Below are positions 60,957-64,000 of a DNA stretch of 64,000 nucleotides, in pieces. A program made the position numbers and the translations under genes. The stretch's first letter is position 1, and each line of letters opens with the position of its first letter. Source of the stretch: Salipiger pallidus (lineage in GTDB: Bacteria > Pseudomonadota > Alphaproteobacteria > Rhodobacterales > Rhodobacteraceae); the NCBI RefSeq assembly GCF_014643635.1, contig NZ_BMJV01000001.1:558001-622000 (forward strand), in the 5' to 3' direction. Below the pieces are notes generated by a model. That model had not been told where the DNA came from and did no database searches. It worked only from the letters and a program-made list of their open reading frames with translations.

Positions 60957-61637
60957 ATGAAAATCGGCATCCTGCAGCCGGGCCTTGTCCCGGAAGAGAT
61001 CCTCAACACCGTGGGCGATTACGACACCCAGTTCCATCGCCTGCTGGGAGGAAACGGCTTCGAGTTCGAAACCTGGAAGGTGGTTAACGGTGATTTCCCG
61101 ACCGGCCCGGAGGATGCCGACGGCTGGCTTATCACCGGCTCGCGCCACGGCGCCTACGAGGATCACCCGTGGATTGCCCCCCTCGAGGATCTGGTCCGTG
61201 CCATACATGCCGCCGGCAAGCCGCTGATCGGGGTGTGCTTCGGCCATCAGATCATCGCTCAGGCGCTGGGGGGCAAAGTCGAGAAATCCGACAAGGGCTG
61301 GGTGGTTGGACCGACCGCCTACAGCTACCCCGACGGGATCAAGATGGTGAACGCCTGGCACCAGGACCAGGTGACGGAGCTGCCCCCCGGGGCCGAACGC
61401 ATCGCTTCGTCCGAGGTCTGCGAAAATGCCGCGATCCTCTACCCGGGACACGCCTACACGGTGCAGCCCCACCCCGAGTTCATGGCCGACTATGTGGAGC
61501 AGCTGATCCGCCACCGCTCCGGCGCGGTGCCACCACCGCTGGTGGAGCGGGCGTCCGGGATGCTCGAGCAGCCGCTCGACAGTGCCGAGATCGGGGCGCA
61601 ATTTGCGCGTTTCTTCAAGGAGGGTCGCATCGCATGA
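60957..61637 (+). CDS. Class I glutamine-amidotransferase-like hydrolase
   Basis: A 226-residue class I amidotransferase domain. The nucleophile is C94 in LIGVCFGHQIIAQ, and the His/Glu pair is in VQPHPEFMADY. By context it could hydrolyse a gamma-glutamyl intermediate, a role like PuuD, although PuuD itself belongs to a different sub-family (inference). ATG 60957 is used. Its stop overlaps the next ligase start (ATGA), and ligase-hydrolase-ligase is a tight unit. Confidence 0.88.
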   Translation: MKIGILQPGLVPEEILNTVGDYDTQFHRLLGGNGFEFETWKVVNGDFPTGPEDADGWLITGSRHGAYEDHPWIAPLEDLVRAIHAAGKPLIGVCFGHQIIAQALGGKVEKSDKGWVVGPTAYSYPDGIKMVNAWHQDQVTELPPGAERIASSEVCENAAILYPGHAYTVQPHPEFMADYVEQLIRHRSGAVPPPLVERASGMLEQPLDSAEIGAQFARFFKEGRIA

Positions 61638-62992
61638 AGGAACTCATCTCGAACCTGCCGCCCGCTGCCGCCGCCTACCTCGAGGGGCGCCGCCTCGACG
61701 AGGTGGAATGCGTCGTCGCCGACCTGCCGGGCGTGGCCCGCGGCAAGGCGGTGCCCGCATCAAAATTCGCGCGGCAGGATTATTTTCACCTGCCGGATTC
61801 GATTTTCTACCAGACCATCACCGGCGAATGGGGCGAGGCCGCCGGCGACGAGGGCTTTATCGAGCGGGACATGATCCTGCGCCCGGACATGGACACCGCC
61901 AGCGCCGCGCCATGGACGGCGGACTGGACGCTGCAGGTGATCCACGATGCCTTTGACCGCAAGGGCGAGCCCATCGAATACGCCCCCCGCAACGTGCTCA
62001 AGCGGGTGTGCAAGCTTTACAAGGACCAGGGCTGGCAGCCGATCGTGGCGCCGGAGATGGAGTTTTTCATCGTCGCGCGCAACCTCGACCCGGCCAAGGA
62101 AATCGAGCCGATGATCGGCCGGTCTGGCCGCCCCGCCGCCGCGCGGCAGGCCTATTCCATGACCGCCGTGGACGAGTTCGGGCCGGTCATCGATGACATC
62201 TACGATTTCGCCGAAGCGCAGGGCTTCGAGATCGACGGCATCACCCAGGAAGGCGGGGCCGGTCAGCTCGAGATCAACCTGCTGCATGGTGATCCGGTGA
62301 AGCTGGCGGACGAGGTGTTCTACTTCAAGCGGCTGATCCGTGAGGCGGCGCTGCGGCACGACTGCTTTGCCACCTTCATGGCAAAGCCCATCGCCAACGA
62401 GCCGGGATCGGCCATGCACATCCATCATTCGGTGATGGACATGGAAACCGGCAAGAACATCTTCTCCGGCCCTCAGGGCGGCGAGACGGATGCGTTCTTC
62501 CACTTCATCGGGGGCCTGCAGGCGCATTTGCCCGCGGCGGTGGCGGTGATGGCACCATACGTCAACTCCTACCGCCGGTACGTGCGCGACCACGCGGCGC
62601 CGATCAATCTTGAATGGGGACGGGACAACCGCACCACGGGCATCCGCATTCCGCTGTCGGGACCAGGTTCGCGGCGGGTCGAGAACCGGCTCGCTGGGAT
62701 GGATTGCAATCCCTATCTCGGGATCGCGGCGTCCCTGGCCTGCGGCTATCTTGGCCTCATGGAAGAGCGCAGGCCTTCGAAGCAATTTCGCGGCGATGCC
62801 TACGAGGGCGAAGGGGACATTCCCCGCGTACTCGGGTCCGCGCTGGACATCTTCGACGAGGCCACGGCGCTGCACGAGGTGCTGGGTCCGGAGTTCGCGC
62901 GGGTCTATTCCATCGTGAAGCGGGCCGAGTACGAGGAATTCCTGTCGGTCATCAGCCCGTGGGAGCGCGAGCACCTGCTGCTCAACGTCTGA
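61634..62992 (+). CDS. Glutamine-synthetase-family ligase, PuuA-like, copy 2
   Basis: A 452-residue glutamine-synthetase-fold ligase that differs clearly from copy 1. Catalytic motifs: IVAPEMEFFIV near residue 135, TQEGGAGQLEINLLHGD near 204, GSAMHIHHSVMD near 258 and RDNRTTGIRIPLSGPGSRRV. It starts with MKELISNLPPAAAAYLEG. The overlap with the amidotransferase gene implies coupled translation. The two ligases may glutamylate different amines or different steps of one pathway. Confidence 0.9.
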   Translation: MKELISNLPPAAAAYLEGRRLDEVECVVADLPGVARGKAVPASKFARQDYFHLPDSIFYQTITGEWGEAAGDEGFIERDMILRPDMDTASAAPWTADWTLQVIHDAFDRKGEPIEYAPRNVLKRVCKLYKDQGWQPIVAPEMEFFIVARNLDPAKEIEPMIGRSGRPAAARQAYSMTAVDEFGPVIDDIYDFAEAQGFEIDGITQEGGAGQLEINLLHGDPVKLADEVFYFKRLIREAALRHDCFATFMAKPIANEPGSAMHIHHSVMDMETGKNIFSGPQGGETDAFFHFIGGLQAHLPAAVAVMAPYVNSYRRYVRDHAAPINLEWGRDNRTTGIRIPLSGPGSRRVENRLAGMDCNPYLGIAASLACGYLGLMEERRPSKQFRGDAYEGEGDIPRVLGSALDIFDEATALHEVLGPEFARVYSIVKRAEYEEFLSVISPWEREHLLLNV

Positions 62993-63071
62993 TCCGCGCG
63001 GTGGGGCGGAGGGGGGCGTCGCCAGCGGGCTCGGACCGATGGCGCCTCGCTGGCAACTCCCCCGCCTTCGG

Positions 63072-63102
63072 CCCCCCCCGGCGTATTTTGAAAGAGAAGA
63101 AG
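63072..63102 (+). repeat. GCGTATTTTGAAAGAGAAGAAG-type repeat, copy 4
   Basis: Eight C residues followed by GGCGTATTTTGAAAGAGAAGAAG, 12 bases before the oxidase start. GC-rich inverted sequence precedes it (63005-63070), the same layout as copies 1 and 2. Confidence 0.8.
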
Positions 63103-63114
63103 AAGGGCGGGCGC

Positions 63115-64000
63115 GTGGATCTGCTGTTTTCCAATGACCGCAAGGGCGAATACCCCGAAAGCTGGTACGCCGCGACAGGGATGGAGTTGCCCTCGTTTAA
63201 GGCGCTGCGGGGTGATGTCCGGGCAGATGTGTGCATCGTGGGGGGCGGTTACACCGGCCTCTCGGCGGCGCTGCACATGGCCGAGGCCGGGCTATCCGTG
63301 GTCCTACTCGAGGCGCACCGGGTGGGTTTTGGCGCCTCGGGGCGCAATGGCGGGCAGCTCGGAAGCGGGCAACGCGTGGACCAGCTGTCGCTCGAGGAGA
63401 TGCTGGGGGCCGAGGATGCGCGCAAGTACTGGGTTCTGGGGGAAGAGGCCAAGGATCTCGTGCGCGACCTCGTGGCCCGTCATGGCATCGACTGCCACTT
63501 GAAGCCCGGCGTGGCATGGTGTGGATCGCGTCCCGCGGAAGTGGCACACCTGCACGAGTATGCCGCCCACATGCAGGACCGCTATGGCTACGAGATCGAG
63601 GCGCTGGACGCCGAGGGATTCCGCGAGGTCTGCCCATCGGACGATTACTGCGGCGGAGTGATTGACTGGGGCTCGGCGCATCTGCATCCCCTGCGGCTGG
63701 CGCAGGGTCTTGCGCGCGCCGCCGAGGCTGCGGGGGCGCGGATCTGCGAGCGGTCCCACGTGACCGGCATCGAGGACGGTGCCGAGGTGGTGGTGCGGAC
63801 CGGCGAAGGGATCGTGCGGGCGGGGCATCTCGTGCTGGCGGCCAACGGCTATCTTGGCCCGTTGCAGCCCCAGGTGGCGCGGCGCGTCATGCCGATCAAC
63901 AACTTCATCGCGGCCACCGAGCCGCTCGGGGAGCGTACCGGGGAGGTGCTTCGCAAGGATATCGCCGTGGCGGATTCGCGTCATGTGGTGAACTACTTCC
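63115..64000 (+). CDS. FAD-dependent amine oxidase, PuuB/OrdL type (truncated by window end)
   Basis: The first 295 residues of a DAO-family flavoprotein. The dinucleotide-binding motif is VCIVGGGYTGLSAALHMAEAG near residue 38, followed by GFGASGRNGGQLGSGQ. Together with the two ligases it fits gamma-glutamylputrescine oxidase. The start is a GTG at 63115 and the N-terminus reads LLFSNDRKGEYPESWYAA. The frame is open to the end of the window, so the C-terminal part is not seen. Confidence 0.88.
   Translation, partial: MDLLFSNDRKGEYPESWYAATGMELPSFKALRGDVRADVCIVGGGYTGLSAALHMAEAGLSVVLLEAHRVGFGASGRNGGQLGSGQRVDQLSLEEMLGAEDARKYWVLGEEAKDLVRDLVARHGIDCHLKPGVAWCGSRPAEVAHLHEYAAHMQDRYGYEIEALDAEGFREVCPSDDYCGGVIDWGSAHLHPLRLAQGLARAAEAAGARICERSHVTGIEDGAEVVVRTGEGIVRAGHLVLAANGYLGPLQPQVARRVMPINNFIAATEPLGERTGEVLRKDIAVADSRHVVNYF

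Overview
The window looks like a chromosomal segment of a high-GC alphaproteobacterium of the order Rhodobacterales (roseobacter/Rhodobacter group). This is an inference from gene content and site types: a C-P lyase cluster with a DUF1045 protein and a hexapeptide transferase, an hmu heme-uptake locus, a GTTC-N7-GTTC LexA-type box, TTTGCAAA (ScfR-type) sites upstream of pyruvate carboxylase, and a C-tract/GCGTATTTTGAAAGAGAAGAAG intergenic repeat. There is no rRNA gene, phage, complete insertion sequence or CRISPR array in the window.

Layout. 0-7 kb: a broken glutamine-synthetase-family gene at the left edge, divergent from an ammonium transporter followed by a tiny membrane protein; a Crp/Fnr regulator; a DUF4177 protein; a divergent bolA / J-domain pair; an exported MsrB and a fasciclin protein. 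7.6-22.9 kb: a phosphonate regulon, with the C-P lyase operon phnGHIJKLN (minus strand), phnM, a DUF1045 2H-phosphoesterase, the regulator phnF with a probable operator, a second phnM-like amidohydrolase, a SHOCT protein, and a transport operon phnC-phnD-phnE1-phnE2-hexapeptide transferase behind a probable PHO box. 23-27.9 kb: a polytopic membrane protein, an M19 dipeptidase, an O-acetylhomoserine sulfhydrylase and a SIMPL protein. 28-37.6 kb: a 1062-residue single-pass protein that looks like a GspL-like plus GspC/PilP-like fusion, UvrD helicase and pyruvate carboxylase. 38.4-38.75 kb: three identical tandem tRNA-Gly(GCC) genes.

39.9-46.7 kb: an energised heme-import locus (periplasmic protein, ExbB, two ExbD, TonB, HmuS, HmuT, HmuU, HmuV) with no outer-membrane receptor in the window. 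46.9-48.6 kb: a block of gene remnants (membrane protein, flavin reductase, ferredoxin, superoxide dismutase, winged-helix regulator). 48.6-51.5 kb: glutathionyl-hydroquinone reductase, an extradiol dioxygenase of the DODA type and a LysR regulator. After a gene-poor 0.9 kb come RlmJ, a secreted protein and three tandem TerB-like genes. 56-64 kb: a polyamine/amine utilisation locus with an ABC importer, two glutamine-synthetase-like ligases flanking a glutamine-amidotransferase-like hydrolase, and an FAD amine oxidase cut by the window end.

Functionally the window is rich in scavenging: ammonium, phosphonate-P, heme iron and amine nitrogen each have a transporter next to the catabolic genes. 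Several gaps inside operons hold strong secondary structure or a recurrent repeat, which probably tunes expression of the genes around them.
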